DNA of 64,000 nucleotides from Chamaecyparis obtusa (GCA_027943335.1 BSBK01002085.1:416501-480500), one strand, 5' to 3'; positions 48,372 through 61,300 are shown, counted from the stretch's first letter. Translations and numbers: made by a program. The notes: generated by a model from the letters alone, not told the origin.

Positions 48372-48530
48372 ATTTTGGAGCAAAGAGTTAGCAAAAGAAC
48401 AAGAGGTAAATAATATATGGAATATCTGGTAAAGTGGAAGAACAGATCGATTGAAGACAGTTCGTGGATATCACAGTCTGAGTTGGATGTAGCTCAAATC
48501 ATACCTACTGAATGATTCAGAGAATCATTT
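48372..48530 (+). pseudogene. chromodomain at the integrase C terminus
   Basis: After a TAG the same frame reads ILEQRVSKRTRGK, stop, YMEYLVKWKNRSIEDSSWIS and QSELD. The Y-x2-YLVKWKN and E-D-SSW pattern is a chromodomain and identifies the element as a plant chromovirus. Such domains target integration to particular chromatin. Confidence 0.85.
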
Positions 48531-48545
48531 CTAAATAACTGTAGG

Positions 48546-49223
48546 TGTCTGATGCAAGAGCATTTCGGGTCATTGGCAATCTTATGTCACCAAAAAGATT
48601 TTAAAGTTTGTCTGTGTTGCTCGGTTCCTTCTTTGACCGAGTTGGCTCGGTAGTTGGTCAGTTTCCTTTGGTTACTGAGTTTGGTCAGTTATCTCCTGGG
48701 CAGTCGATTGTTTCACTAGTGCTCGACGATGCTTATCTATTGCTTGGTCATCCCTTCTTACCGAGAAGTTTATTTTAAGTTTCTATTGAGGTTGACTTGT
48801 GCATTGATTATGAGTCACAGATTTAATGTTGGTATCCATCATTGGGAAGCGTGTGGTCCTAAATTGGACCATTCCTTCCATTGATTGTGGGTCTGAAGGC
48901 CAACTTAGTTTGGTAGTCTCTTGTATAAGTATAGATGTTTGGTTAGAGTTTAGGGAGTCAGTTTTTGGATAGAAAATAGAAGATAGTAGAATCAAGATTG
49001 TTGGCAGATCCTTGCATGCTGGAGGACTTCTATAATTCATTGTAATATCTGGCCGTAACTAGGAAGGCCTTATAGCCCGACATGTATGAATCGATTTGAG
49101 TTAATATATGAATGATCCTACTTTCTCTCTCTCACTGTGTTATTGTTGCTTCCGTGTGTTATTGAGAAAGGTGGATCAGGTAGGGTGTGCTATTGTTTGG
49201 CCCCTTATGCCCCTCTCCTTGCA
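48546..49223 (+). repeat. 3' LTR of the chromovirus
   Basis: Starts TGTCTGATG and ends CTCCTTGCA. Pairs with 43272-43952. Confidence 0.88.
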
Positions 49224-49254
49224 TTAGTACTCGACTTGTTAATCATTCATCAGG

Positions 49255-49612
49255 CTTGATTTAATTCTTCTAGCTTCTCCAAGGGGTCATCAATTTCACT
49301 ATAAGCTCCATGATAAATATTGTCATGCCCTTTCCTCTATTCTTTGGCTATCATTATTATACTATATGCATCTATTCACTTTATAGCATCCTTTTCACCT
49401 TTCTTCCTAATAAGCTCATCCTAAACAAAAAGAACATGTTTATATCCACCCAATTTTTTAACTTTGCACTTTGAATTAAAACCTTTTGGATCAAAACAAA
49501 ATCTCCCTTCATCTTTAGACATATTTTATTCTTCCAATTTCTCACTAACAAGATCATATCCTTTTTTTAAGGAGCCAATGAAATCCCCAAAACATAATGC
49601 ACTAGGCATCAA
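49255..49612 (-). pseudogene. coding-like remnant of unknown identity
   Basis: A minus-strand frame from 49612 reads MPSALCFGDFIGSLKKGYDL, VSEKLEE, then a basic stretch (FCFDPKGFNSKCKVKKLGG), DELIRKKGEKDAIK and IDDPLEKLEELNQA, with about four stops that fit Gln/Trp codons. The amino-acid composition and long collinearity suggest a decayed coding sequence. No family is recognised. It lies just outside the chromovirus, which may have cut it. Confidence 0.35.
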
Positions 49613-50483
49613 TGATTGATTGTGGTAGGCATCAATTGTGGTTCTGAGAGGAATTAGATGAATGCTCATTTTGGACCAAAATTAGAATTAACTTATGCCA
49701 ATTCACCAATTCCCATTTTCCTATTCCAGATTAATTCCAGCAACCAAACGGGCCCTTTTTAAGTTCATGAAATTAGAGTAGGATAATTGCCTAATAATCT
49801 CCAAGTAAGCTATTATGTCTGGAACTATTTTTGGTAATCTAGGTAGGGGCCTTCCTTGAAATCATATATTTTAATCTTCGTGCAGCCATCAAAGCCATCT
49901 AAATCACATCATTTATGTTTAACATTTCATTTTTCAATCATATCTACTGGCCTTGTGTCCAAAATATGTACAATATGTTTACAAATAATTATTCAAAATA
50001 CAAGTAATGGGATCCAATGCATATACTATCCCATGTAGCTGTCCACATTTGGATGGTCCCTATATTCCCATCATCATGAACATCCCTAATCCTCAATTGA
50101 GCTAGCCACATTCCCATTACTTTCCCTTCTTGTAATATGTGGTGTGCCAACAGAGAATAATGTCTAAAAATATTGTTTTCACTACCTCTTTTGAATCTCC
50201 TTATCCCATTGTGGATTTCCTCTATATGGAATTATCATAACCAAATCTAGCAGTACAACTTAGACATTAACTACTAGCATCATTGGGGAAATAAAGATAT
50301 GTAATGGTGCCATTGTCTCCAGAACCTGATAAGATGAATAATATGTGACTTGAAGGTACTCGTGAACTAATTCTACTAAGAATAGATGGTTCTCTTTGTC
50401 TTCAAACACATTTAGCTTCTACTTTATTAATCTAGGTCTATGAAAAGGTGATTCCAATCATTTTTAGTTGTGTCCATACTATA

Positions 50484-50808
50484 GTACTCTTCTTTTAACT
50501 ATCTTAGTGTTTTTTTTTCCAAAAATTCATGCCATCTAGCTAACATCTCAATAGTGTTTTAAAATAGGAATAAAAGAAGACCCATCCTCAACATGTTAAC
50601 ATAAAAACTTGTTTCTATTACCTCTGTAAATTTTGGATTTGACTGAAATATTCTTCTTCTAACTCTCTTACTATTTTTTAAATTCATGCCATTTAGTTGA
50701 AATACCATCTCAATATAGTATTTTTTAAATAGGAACAAAAGGAGATCCATCCTCAGCATGTTAGCATAACAACTTATTTTTCTTACCACTCTAAGTTTTG
50801 GGTCTGAC
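50484..50808. repeat. tandem duplication, two units of about 163 bp
   Basis: Both units share AAATTCATGCCAT, AATAGGAA(T/C)AAAAG, CCATCCTCA(A/G)CATGTTA and TTTTGG(A/G)T(T/C)TGACTG in order. Diverged by perhaps 15-20% by eye. Confidence 0.75.
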
Positions 50809-52509
50809 TGCAGTCCCTTCTGCCATTTGTTATCTTTGTGAATTTTGGATCTCCTTTGTCATGTAATAAGCTAACTAAGAATTGCTTGGATTTGCATTAA
50901 TAAATTCAAATAATTTCTCAAGCTATACTACAGTGGACAAGTTATTCAAACTCTCAGCATATATTATTTGTAACCCTTTTTTGTTACTATAGGATTTACA
51001 TGTCAAATGAATATATTGCTAACATTTATCAGTGATTTCCTAGGACTACAAAAATTGGGTCAACTAAATTTATTTTTGAGCTTATGTCTAGTGACCCATG
51101 AATCTTATTTTCTATGCACAATTCTATAGACTTACAATAGATGATTCCATTGCACCAATAGGTTTCTAGCTATAATATTATGTATGTAACTTTACGTGAG
51201 GTTGTTGGCCAATGCTCTCATTAACATAAGGTTTTTGGACAATGCTCTCATTAGTGCATTTATTTCACTTTTATATTACTGTGTATGCAATGTCTTCAAC
51301 CTGATTTAGTTTTTACCATACAAGTCCCTCCATATTTCAAATCTAAATCAACTTGCCCTCCTTGCACTTGGCAAGAACTATGCTGCCATGTAGCTCTTGT
51401 TATCATAGTTTCTACTAGTGGTGATTTATTTCCAAGATCCCCATCATCAAATGTTGGTAAAATATTTATCTTGTGGCATTCTGTAGATCTATTCTCTTTT
51501 AATGCATTGATCAATGCCCTTCTTCCAATGGTTTTCTAGTACATACAGTAGCTATAATCTTGGAATGTCTCCATCATGTCTCCAAAATCAGTTTTTAAAT
51601 GCTCTTCTTTCTTGTGTGCCATGTTTTTATTATGTTTCACTTTGGTATGTAGTTTCTTTCAAGCCTAGAAGATTGTGTGTAGGTATTTTTATGGGAATGC
51701 AAGATACAGTTACCTAAAATTTCATATCTTATGAAAACTTTGTTTTATGAACATTATGTGCAGTTATTAGAGGGGTACATTGGATTAATTGATGTTCATT
51801 CCATTAATGATCAAGTAATTCAATCATGGATAACTGCAATGAAGAAAGAAAAAAATTCTTTTTATTTATATGAATATACAAGATTACATTTTGTTCATAT
51901 AACTGAAAGTATAGAAAGAGAAATACATCATGTGCTGAACATTAAAAGGAATTTTCACACAATCTGTGAGTTATAGCATATTCTATCTTTTATGAAAGGA
52001 GAACAAAAATGATGATAAAGATAGAAAAAAAGTAGGTCTAGGTAACCAGTCATTGCATGGGGTTTGACTATCTGAGAAGGAGTTTGAGTCTTCTGGTCTT
52101 TGCAACTGTCTCGCCAAGCTTTGTTGTCCTTGGTCTGAGATCTTACATGTGGGAAAAGATGTATTGTTAGATCCAAAAGATCTAAGAAATGCATGATCAA
52201 CTAAGCTTCTTACCTGTCTATCTTTAGCATCAAAATCCATCTTACTTGCACAAAAGATAGAAAGAGATCAGAGTATCTTTTCAAGTCAAAAGGATTTGGT
52301 TTTTCTGACCAATTTGTTCTATGTACATAGAGGTGTTTCAGTCTGACAAGTGGAGTTAAATGTGGCTCCCATGAGGGTTGAGCCCAGCTTGTCAGAATGA
52401 AATAAAGGAAAAAAATCTAGCACTTATCAACCATTTAAAATCCAACATGTTATTTAAAGTAAGGAATACAAAGTGAGATTTTGATCTTCAGTTGCTTCTG
52501 AGTATCCTT

Positions 52510-52645
52510 GTATATTATAGGTCTTAGATACCCGTGCAACTATAAATGCAAGTCTTTTAGGCATAAATGATTGCACAAGTATAAAAACACGTGCAGTACA
52601 CCAAAATACAATGTTCTTAAGTACTGAAGGCATGCGATAATCCTG
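52510..52645 (-). other. possible internal exon of an unknown gene
   Basis: On the minus strand an acceptor-like TTCCATTTACAG is followed by an open stretch DYRMPSVLKNIVFWCTARV and FILVQSFMPKRLAFIVARV, then a G/GTATCT donor-like site. About 450 bp downstream, ATGGATTTTGATGCTAAAG ends in CAG/GTAAGA near 52212, a perfect donor. The hydrophobic-basic content is protein-like, but I do not recognise it. Confidence 0.25.
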
Positions 52646-53192
52646 TAAATGGAAGTTCAGAGGTTTAACATTCAAGAGTAAAAGAGGTACAAAATTCATA
52701 GCTATGAGAAAATTTCAGGCATTATGTATAGCAGCAAATAAGAATGAATCAAACCAATGGAATTTTTCTAGTTATGATGATCGAGCATAAATGTATCACA
52801 AAGTCAGTTACAAGGAAGAGTAAAAGAGTTATGAAAAGAATCTATGGCTACATGAAGAAGAGGACATTTTTTTTTGGTTCAAGAAATAGAGTGTCTAAAG
52901 ACAGGAACCTTGTAGTTATCAAAGAAAAGGAAAAAGCTTCAGTATGTTGTTTGTAAAGATAAAAGGAACATGAGATCAAAATGCATGAAACCTTTTGTTT
53001 TACTTCCAAGCCAAAAGAATAATCAGAATTAAAAATGAGCATCTACAACTACAAAATCAGAAAAAGTTAATACAATCAGCTCTAGGTTCATAATTGAAAT
53101 TAGTTACATAATGATTATGATAAGATTCAATGCAACAATATTAAGGTATGTGTACTTTGAACTATGAGAGAAGTGATAGCATCATTTTAAGA

Positions 53193-53285
53193 CTAAGTTG
53201 CCGGTTCGGATTCGGGTTCGAAATTCGTCCAAATTTTTTTTGGGCTGGGTTCGATTCGTTTTGGATTCTTTCGTACAAGAATTTT

Positions 53286-53354
<69 letters not shown>

Positions 53355-54607
53355 ATATGCAAGTTTCAAAAAGTTTAACATAAATACAAATTTTATATAT
53401 TTAAATAGTGAAGTAGACTACATTAATGATAAAATAATGGTTAAAAGGTGATTAACAAGAAAAATAAAAAAACTATATGACATTGACTAATACATTCAAA
53501 TAAAAATATAATTTGTAAAAACTAAATTTATTGACATACCAAATTAAATAAATTAAACAAAAAAATAAATAAATCAATGCTAAACTTTTGGATTAGATTA
53601 TGTGTTAGATTTTGTATCCTAAAATTTAACATCACAATCTAATCCAAAAATATAACATAGATTAAAATTACAGATTGTAAAAATAGTATAAGATAAAGAT
53701 ACTTATATTTATCTTTTCACCAGTTTATTTCTCTCAAATTTGATAAAGTAAAATATACTTTGACCAAGCATTAAAGAAAATCTCAAGCGTTTGCATTAGA
53801 ACAATAATAATAATACAATAAATTTTGTGCATTGCAAGATCTTAGATTCACAAACTTCCTGTGTTTGTCAGTTAAAAAATTCAATGGAAGAGTAAAACAA
53901 ATTCCTAGCAGTATCGGTACCCCAAAACACCCTTTATCGATGAAGATTTTTCTTGAAATACTTAGCTTAGTATAAAATATTATTTGTATAATAAAAAATT
54001 AGTGGATGAAGTTTGAACCTGAGGATGTGAAGGTCCGGAATCCTGATGGGGAATGGGGGCCCTCGGTCACATGGTTGCAACTTATTTACCTTAACATTTT
54101 CTACTTTCCTACTTGTCGACAGCTAAAGGAGCTCACGCAGTAGCTCACACTAGTGGAAGGAAGGAGCCTTCGTGAGAGAGAGAAAGGGGCTCAACGCGAT
54201 GGCGATAGTCTTTGTGAGAGAGAGAGAGGGGGTCAACGCGATAGCAACAGTGGAACAAAGAAAAAAATAAACATGGGCACAAAGAAAGCAATGAAAATAA
54301 TAAATTATCAAACACATAGGAACTTTAGGGTTTAAAAATAGAAAATAATAAAAAAATGATTTTAAAAATTAAAAAGTCACATTGAAAAGTTAAATTAGAA
54401 AATATTCGGTTGACATTCAGCTCGGGTTCGCTTTGCGAATTCAAAATTTGCTGGAACATGGCACAAATTCATCTAGGGTTCATTTTTGTGAATTCATGGA
54501 GAATTACACAAAGAAATCATGAATTCGAATGGAATTCAAATGCAATTTGCATACTGACCAAACTGAATGCTGATTTCGGGATTGCCAGGACCAATATGAC
54601 AACTTAG
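53193..54607. mobile_element. 1.4-kb non-autonomous DNA transposon with 8-bp target duplication
   Basis: The left end is CTAAGTTGCC (53193-53202). The right end read inward is CTAAGTTGTC (54607-54598). TTTTAAGA flanks both sides (53185-53192 and 54608-54615). An 8-bp duplication with short inverted ends fits the hAT superfamily, although the end sequence starts CTAAG instead of the usual CA(G/A)NG, so classification is tentative. The interior has TTCGG-type subterminal words, a (TA)n run, and no transposase. Confidence 0.72.
53288..53350. repeat. (TA)n microsatellite
   Basis: About 30 TA units inside the 1.4-kb DNA element. The Tyr-Ile open frames on both strands are artefacts. Confidence 0.95.
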
Positions 54608-54615
54608 TTTTAAGA

Positions 54616-55129
54616 CATGTAATACACATGAATTCAAAGGAGATCATACACAACCCCAAAATGACCAACAACATGTTCAAACATAATTATTCATGCAAAG
54701 GAGAAAATACAAGGCACTTCTTGAAAGGTGATACTAGGATATTGGTATGTTGTTAAAGAGACATTTTAGTTAAAGGAAATACCAGTTCAATGTCAAGATC
54801 ATGTTGCCAATGGATAAGAAGTATAACAACTAAGGGATAATGGGATGAAAATCAACAATGCATTAATAGATGTTACAGATCAAATATGGAATTGGAGGGC
54901 TTGAAGTAGGTGAGAAAAAATACAACTTCTATGAGGAGTAATCAAGATAATAACAATGATAGTTTTGGAGCAGCTATAATATGAACTCTTTCAACTATGA
55001 AGCATGGGAACAAAGAAATGATAAAATTGTGAAACCACATGCTCTGTAAAGAAAAGAAGAAATGAAAATAAAATGTAAGGAACATCCATGAATGATGAGG
55101 GTTACAGTCATGATTATCAAAGCTGTTGT
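54616..55129. other. unassigned flank left of the GTTGT-flanked LTR element
   Basis: AT-rich, no ORF. It would be contiguous with 63430-64000 before insertion of the LTR element. Confidence 0.5.
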
Positions 55130-56358
55130 TGTTAATCTCTATTGAGCATTTAAGGTTGTCATTAGTATCAAAGAATAGTAAACAGGTTGGTCAATTACTT
55201 ATATTGAGAAAATTGGTAACTAGAAGTAAGACAGAGCAGTCGGTAAAGCCTTTACACTGAGCATCACATAGTTTATCGAGCACCAGTGACACCGACACCA
55301 ACGGTCAGTAAACACAGAGCATCACAGTACACATTGAGTAGATCATACAGTGTTTACCGATGATCATAGAAAATGGGCATAGTAATCTGAAATGGCACAT
55401 TATTCTATGCAAACAGTTATAACAGATCGTAAAATAGTTTACCAAGATCAAGGAGCATTTATTGTAAATAGATACTCATTAAATGTAATGTTTATCTTAT
55501 TGTAATAGTTGATCTAGGTTATTTTGTACCGTAGATCTTAGGGTTATGATTATTTTTGTAACCTAATTTTTGCTAAGGCGGAAAAATAGAACACTATATA
55601 TTTTGTTTGTTCGCACCATTTTTATGGGGTTGGTGAACTAATATATATGAATCAAGGAGCACTTGAAGACATTTCCTATCTTCAAGACAATCAGTTAACT
55701 GAGCAGAATAGAGCACATAGGATATCAGATTGAGCAGAATTAGTGGAGGCTACCGAGTAGAACAAAGTAGAGAACCATCATAGATAAGGTGATATTTTGA
55801 TGAGCATTGATAGATTTGTTTCAGACAATTGAGTTGTCAACTAGCAGATAATTACCTATTACTTTCTGACAATTGTGATAGAGTTTTCGATAAATCTCTT
55901 AACCGAGTAGACTTAACAGTCTTTGTATAAATCTCTTAACTGAGTACACACTTCATTTGGTGTTGTTAAATCCTATAACTAGGTAGATCTAGCTGATCTA
56001 ATATGTTACTCCTAACAGGGTAAGATCACCAGAAGTGATCAAAACTTGTAGCCTTAACAAGCAAACCTTTTCTATCTGTAGTAGTGAAGAATTTGTGGGT
56101 GTCATCCCCACCGCAGTTTTTACCTTCTTACAAGGGTTTCTGCATTACCAAAATACTTGTGTTATGTGATTGTCATATTGATTTCATGTTGTTTACTTTC
56201 TTAAGTTAACTAGATGATTGATTTATGCAATTAGATTCAAGTTATTTTGATCGGTTATTACAGTATTCAGTCATAGATCAGAAAGGTTTTATAAGTAAAT
56301 TTTTGAAGGCACTGATTCACCCCTCCCCTCTCAGTACCTATCTCTCCTAATTCCAACA
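55130..56358 (+). repeat. 5' LTR (1.23 kb)
   Basis: Starts TGTTAATCTC and ends TTCCAACA. A TATA-like CTATATATTTTG lies at about 55594. Confidence 0.92.
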
Positions 56359-56360
56359 AT

Positions 56361-56372
56361 TGGTATCAGAGC
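56361..56372 (+). other. primer-binding site
   Basis: TGGTATCAGAGC, an exact match to the common initiator-Met tRNA primer site of plant copia elements. Confidence 0.9.
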
Positions 56373-56422
56373 TCAGTTCTCTTGTTGAACAGTCTAACCA
56401 CTGAAGGGTAAATATCTAAGTC

Positions 56423-57830
56423 ATGGAGAAATACAAACTTGACAAGACTATTGAGAATTAGAAGGTACAAATATAGATATTTGTGGAACAGTATAAACAA
56501 GCCAAGGAAGAATTGAAGAAATTACTGGTTGATAGGAAGAACCTTGCAATTTAGCTGAATAAAATGAGTTATCATGAAGAACCTATTGATTAAATATTTG
56601 ATCATATTGGATCAAGCTCTCGAAGCATCTTTGACGGATTCGAAAGCATAATCTCTGAGTTATCTGAAAAGAATCAACATCTATCTGGGCAAGTGAAAGC
56701 ACTTCAAATTGGTCATGAATCTCAAATGGTGAGAATGGTGGAAATCATGAACAATGCTAGACAAGCTAAACAAGATTGAAATTTGGCTATTGAAGACCAA
56801 AGAATGATGACTGAACAAATTCAAGAAAAATAAAGTGAAATACAGAGACTCACTGATCGTCACTTCCAAGTATCAAATCAGATGATGATAGTTAATCAAG
56901 AAATGAACTGAGTAAATGGAGAATTATCAAGAAGACTTGAAGAAGTTTCAATACTTAGAGAAGATAATGAAAAATTGAGAAATGAAATAAAGACACAAAA
57001 GCAACACAATGAAATGATGAAGATAGCGAAGGACAACTCTAAAAAGATTGATGATTTCTTGACTAATCAGAGGAGATTCGAAAGTAGAGCCAGTATAGGC
57101 TACATCGGTGAAGGAGAATCATCACAAAAAGATGAAAAAGTCAACAACAATCAAACTTAGAAACCTAAAGTGATGACATGTTACCACTGTGGAAAACCAG
57201 GACATACATCTAATGTGTGCAGAAGCAAAGCACAAGGTAAACCTCCTATCATTCTTAAGTTCAATGGATATTGTTATTATTGTGGGAAGTTTGGACATCC
57301 AGCTTATGAATGCAGAGCTAAGAAGAATGACATTGCTAATAATACTACTAAGGAGAAAATATACTATACTTGTAATAAGCATGGACACACTATAAGGCGA
57401 AAATGAAACAAGTCTAGACACCTAAAGATAAACAACAATGAAAGCCATATCAACCGAAGAGACAAGGTAACTCATATGTTTGGGATTATAATACATGGAC
57501 TAATTGTACTGCATGTGGTTGGTATGGACATATTGTAGCAAATTGTTACAGAAAGAGTCGGATTGGACAATCAAGAAATTGGACAAATTCAAGAATGGCA
57601 TGTATGCACTATCACAAGGTCGGTCATGTAAGAAAGAACTACAGAGACCGAGCATCTGATGAAAACCATATATTTGAGAGTGGGTATAAAATTGTAGATA
57701 TTACAAAGTTGAGGAACACAATGTGGAAGAAGGCATCTAATTAGAATGCTAAGTCAAGTAACATTGTCGGCGAAACCTCGTCTACTGGATTGGGTGACAT
57801 CGGTATCTCCACTTAAGATGACAAAGGTAT
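56423..57830 (+). pseudogene. gag-like protein with a five-knuckle CCHC array
   Basis: The ATG at 56423 starts MEKYKLDKTIEN. The first 230 codons are strongly coiled-coil (KQAKEELKKLLVDRKN, LSRRLEEVSILREDNEKLRN), with several stops. CCHC knuckles follow: CYHCGKPGHTSNVC at 57179, CYYCGKFGHPAYEC at 57272, a decayed CNKHGHTIRRK(stop) at 57371, then after a frameshift CTACGWYGHIVANC at 57505, and CMHYHKVGHVRKNY at about 57600, in which two expected Cys are Tyr. A usual capsid domain is not evident. The decayed knuckles show Cys codons changed to Tyr or stop. Role: RNA binding and packaging. Confidence 0.75.
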
Positions 57831-58370
57831 GTATGGAACTGACATTTTAAATGATCACATTTTTCATATAGTTCCTTATATATGATGTACAAATACCAAA
57901 TTTGCATGAATAAAGATGCACCATGGTTTATGTGTTATAAGTTTACAAATGTCACATAGTCGGTAAAAGAAGAAAAGTGAGTTGGTTACCTATCGATAAT
58001 CACTATACAAGGTTAATCGACAACAGTGCAAACCGATGAAGAAATTTTATGTTAACCAAGCAAAAGATATTGTAGACATTACCGAGCAGATAGTCATTTC
58101 ATACCAAAAGTTAGGTCACACATTTAATGCATCAAATTTTGAGCGGGAATATCAAAAAAACCTATAAATACGTAGAAATAGAGTTCATTGTTACATTGCG
58201 ATTTCGAAGAAAGGAGATCTTACAGAGAAGAGTTTGAGCTAAAGATTTTTAGAACAGATTCAAAGCTACTGTAGATTGCACCGATGACAATTCTTTGATG
58301 ATAACGAGTAAGTTCATCTGCCTACCGAACACTGGTTATCTATTATTTTCCAAAACCATAGAAATAATTT

Positions 58371-61300
58371 ATGGCATCAACATCGACCGCAAGAAAATCA
58401 CAGAACATTGAGGAGGAAGTGGAATTAATTGTTAGGGCACACTTTTCTGAGGAGAAATTCAAACCTCATCCTAAGGTCACAGCACAAATAGATGATATGG
58501 GTGCATTTTCTAGCATTCCAGATAGGGTTTTGTTAACAGAAGACGTTAGGGCCTACATTCACTGCAAGATCAGAGAAGTATGTGATTTTGAGACCATTGT
58601 AGCTTATCAGCAAGTCTGTGGACCAGATGGTAAGATTAAATCTAAATACAAGAAGATTGAGGAGTTAGGGTTATGGTGTTTCACATACTTCCCGCAATCC
58701 TTCCACAATGACTGGATAAGAATCATGCTAAGCAGATTTCATGATGAAATTTTTTGGTTAGATAAACTTGTTGAGGTCACTAAGAAGATTATCAGTAGGG
58801 TTACTAGGTACCCTACAATCGACAAAGCCAAAGCCTTTTGAAGTTTGTCTCATCCCAATGTAGAAAAGAACACTGGAGCTCAATGGGATGGTAGGGCACT
58901 AAAAATTACAACTATCAAAGATCCAATGGTAAAATTTGCAGCTCATGTCATTGGGTAAAAGATATTCCAATCAAGCAGACCAAATAGTGTACCCTGTAGC
59001 GCTATGGACATGGCTTACAGAATTGTGAAGAAAGATCACTAGGTTGATCTTGCCAAGCTACTACTACACCAACTGCATGACAACATGAAGAAAATAAAAG
59101 AAAAGAAGTCCAATACATGTAAGTACAGATCACTGTTTGTTTGTACATTTCTCTATCTACAAAAATATGTACTAGGTATCGATAATGTAAACTAGCAATC
59201 AGAAAAACCAATAACTGCACAAATCGGTGAAATGATGAAAAGTCTAGGAGACAACCTGAAAAAGGAATTCAATGCATATTTCAAGGATTTTCAAACAAAA
59301 ATGCAACAAAGGAGTAGAATTCCAAGGGAATTAGTAAGTAAATTTGAAAATGAAATATGCTTTGTGGTAAGCATAGACAACTTAATGATAAAGGCAGTAG
59401 AACCAAGAACAAAATGGCTAGCACCGATGGGATATGAAATGAATCATGATTTCACTTTGAAATCTATTAATACATTATTGGAATTACCAATAGACATCAC
59501 TGCTAGTAGATTTTGTGTATATGAGGAAGCTAAGTCTAGAATCACAACAGACATAGAGATCAGAAAAATGTCTAGAAGGGAAAAGAAAATGAGAAAAGAT
59601 CTCTTAGAAAAATATGGAAATGTATCTGACTCACCTAAGGAGTCTCTGATTGATGAGGCAACCGAAGGTCAGTTATAGTTGGCTGACAAGCCCTATGATA
59701 GTGAGGAGACTGAGTCAGATAAAGAAAAGGATCACACACTGGTTCCTCCCACCAATGATGAAGAGGAAATTCAGCTACCAGAACATGAAGGAATGAGGAC
59801 ATGATCGTCAATTACAACACAATCCACTGAGAAAGAAGAAGCAGTAAAAGTAGCAAAAAGAAGAGCAACTACACCGATGAAGAAATGCATAAAGAGAAAG
59901 AACAAGAAGGTAGCTAAGCCACCAAAGAAAAAGAGGAAATACATAAGAAATAAGGAAGATCTAGAGGATACAGAAACTAAAAATGATCTTGATCAATTCA
60001 AGTTAGTTCGTAACAAGGAAAGTACTATAGAAGAAATTATTGAAGATATAATTGAGAATGGAAATCTTACAGATCCAGGCATAGGCAAATTTGGCAAAAT
60101 GTCAATTGAGGACAAAACAAAGATAGAACATGCTATTGTCCAAATGATGATAAAATTCAAAAGAGTGCCGATGGAATTTCATGTCAATTGCCAAAAGAAC
60201 TTGATGACAAAATAAGTGAGAGATGGGCTATTGCACTAGATATAGAGAAAAGGAAAAGAGAACGGTCACTAGGTCATGCAACCTCACACTTTAGCTATGC
60301 TATGGTAAGTGAATACATGACAAAGTATTAGGCTAGATTTCTAGTCAAGAATAGAGCTATGCAGATCATGGATGAGAATGTGGATGATATGGATGTCATA
60401 TGTGATTTTCTATGGAAATCAACTTTGAAAGCAGAAGAGAAAGATGAATAGGAAGCATTCCTAAAAATGTCTAAGAAGAGACATAGTTCAAAAGATAAAG
60501 GTATTTTCATTGATGATAACAAAGGTAAGAAAATAGTAGACTCCGGTATATCAGTTACTGAGGTAATTGATATCACAGAACAAAAGGAAGAAATCAAAAT
60601 ATCATAGGATGCACCAGATCAAGTTAAGATCCACTTGCAAAAGAAAATTGATGATGATGCACTCATTGAGGACATCACTAATAGTGATCCTAATGATGAA
60701 GATGAAGAAGATGTCACAATTGGACCATATAAAGATGAAGCATTAGACACTGCTAGTGTGTTCACATCACTATCGGGTGAACTACCTGTACTTGCAAAGG
60801 TAGTTGAAATAATTTCACAATTACAACCCAATGTGTCTCATCCTAAGACAACCAAAGATGCAACTAAGATAAAATCACTTGAGCAACTTGCAGATACAAA
60901 TGAGCCTAACAAACCAGAGGCACAGTCTACAAAAACAAAGGAACCAAAAGAAACAAAGTCAACCGAGGTGAACCCACCTGACACTACAACCAAGACTCCC
61001 ATACAATATACTGAGGAGTAAAAGAAGGATGATATAGTGTCAACTGGGAAAAATACTCCCAGAAGTGAAGAAAAAGCTATTGTCATAAGTGAAAAGAAGT
61101 CACCTCTTTCCCAGAAGAAGAAGAAGAAGAAAGCCAAAGGGCCAGTCACCATTGATGAAGTTATCATTATACCAGAATGTGACCCAAGGACCCTAAGCCC
61201 CGAGGAACTAAGTAGTTATGGGGATTTATGTTCAAGAAAAGTGGCACAAGAGAAGTTAAGGCAAGAATAAAAATGAAAAGAAGTGTTAAATGATGTACAA

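Larger units (their letters stand above)
43272..49223 (+). mobile_element. complete Ty3 chromovirus with both LTRs
   Basis: Two LTRs of about 680 bp (43272-43952 and 48546-49223) flank gag, protease, reverse transcriptase, RNase H, integrase and a chromodomain, all on the plus strand. The primer site TGGTATCAGAG at 43955 matches initiator-Met tRNA. CATTAG abuts the outer side of both LTRs (43266-43271 and 49222-49227, partly overlapping the LTR end), consistent with a short target duplication. The LTRs differ at scattered positions, mostly transitions, so it is not a recent insertion. Confidence 0.92.
49613..53184. other. 3.6 kb of mostly unassigned DNA with exon-like fragments
   Basis: AT-rich, with no ORF of recognisable content. 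It holds a tandem duplication at 50484-50808, a short direct repeat (GACAATGCTCTCATTA type) at about 51199-51250, and exon-like minus-strand pieces near 52204-52240 and 52510-52645 described separately. It could be intronic. Confidence 0.45.

Noticed and set aside
54153..54335. Arg/Glu-rich 60-codon ORF
   Set aside because: Produced by two copies of a roughly 41-bp GAGAGA-containing repeat inside the non-autonomous DNA element.
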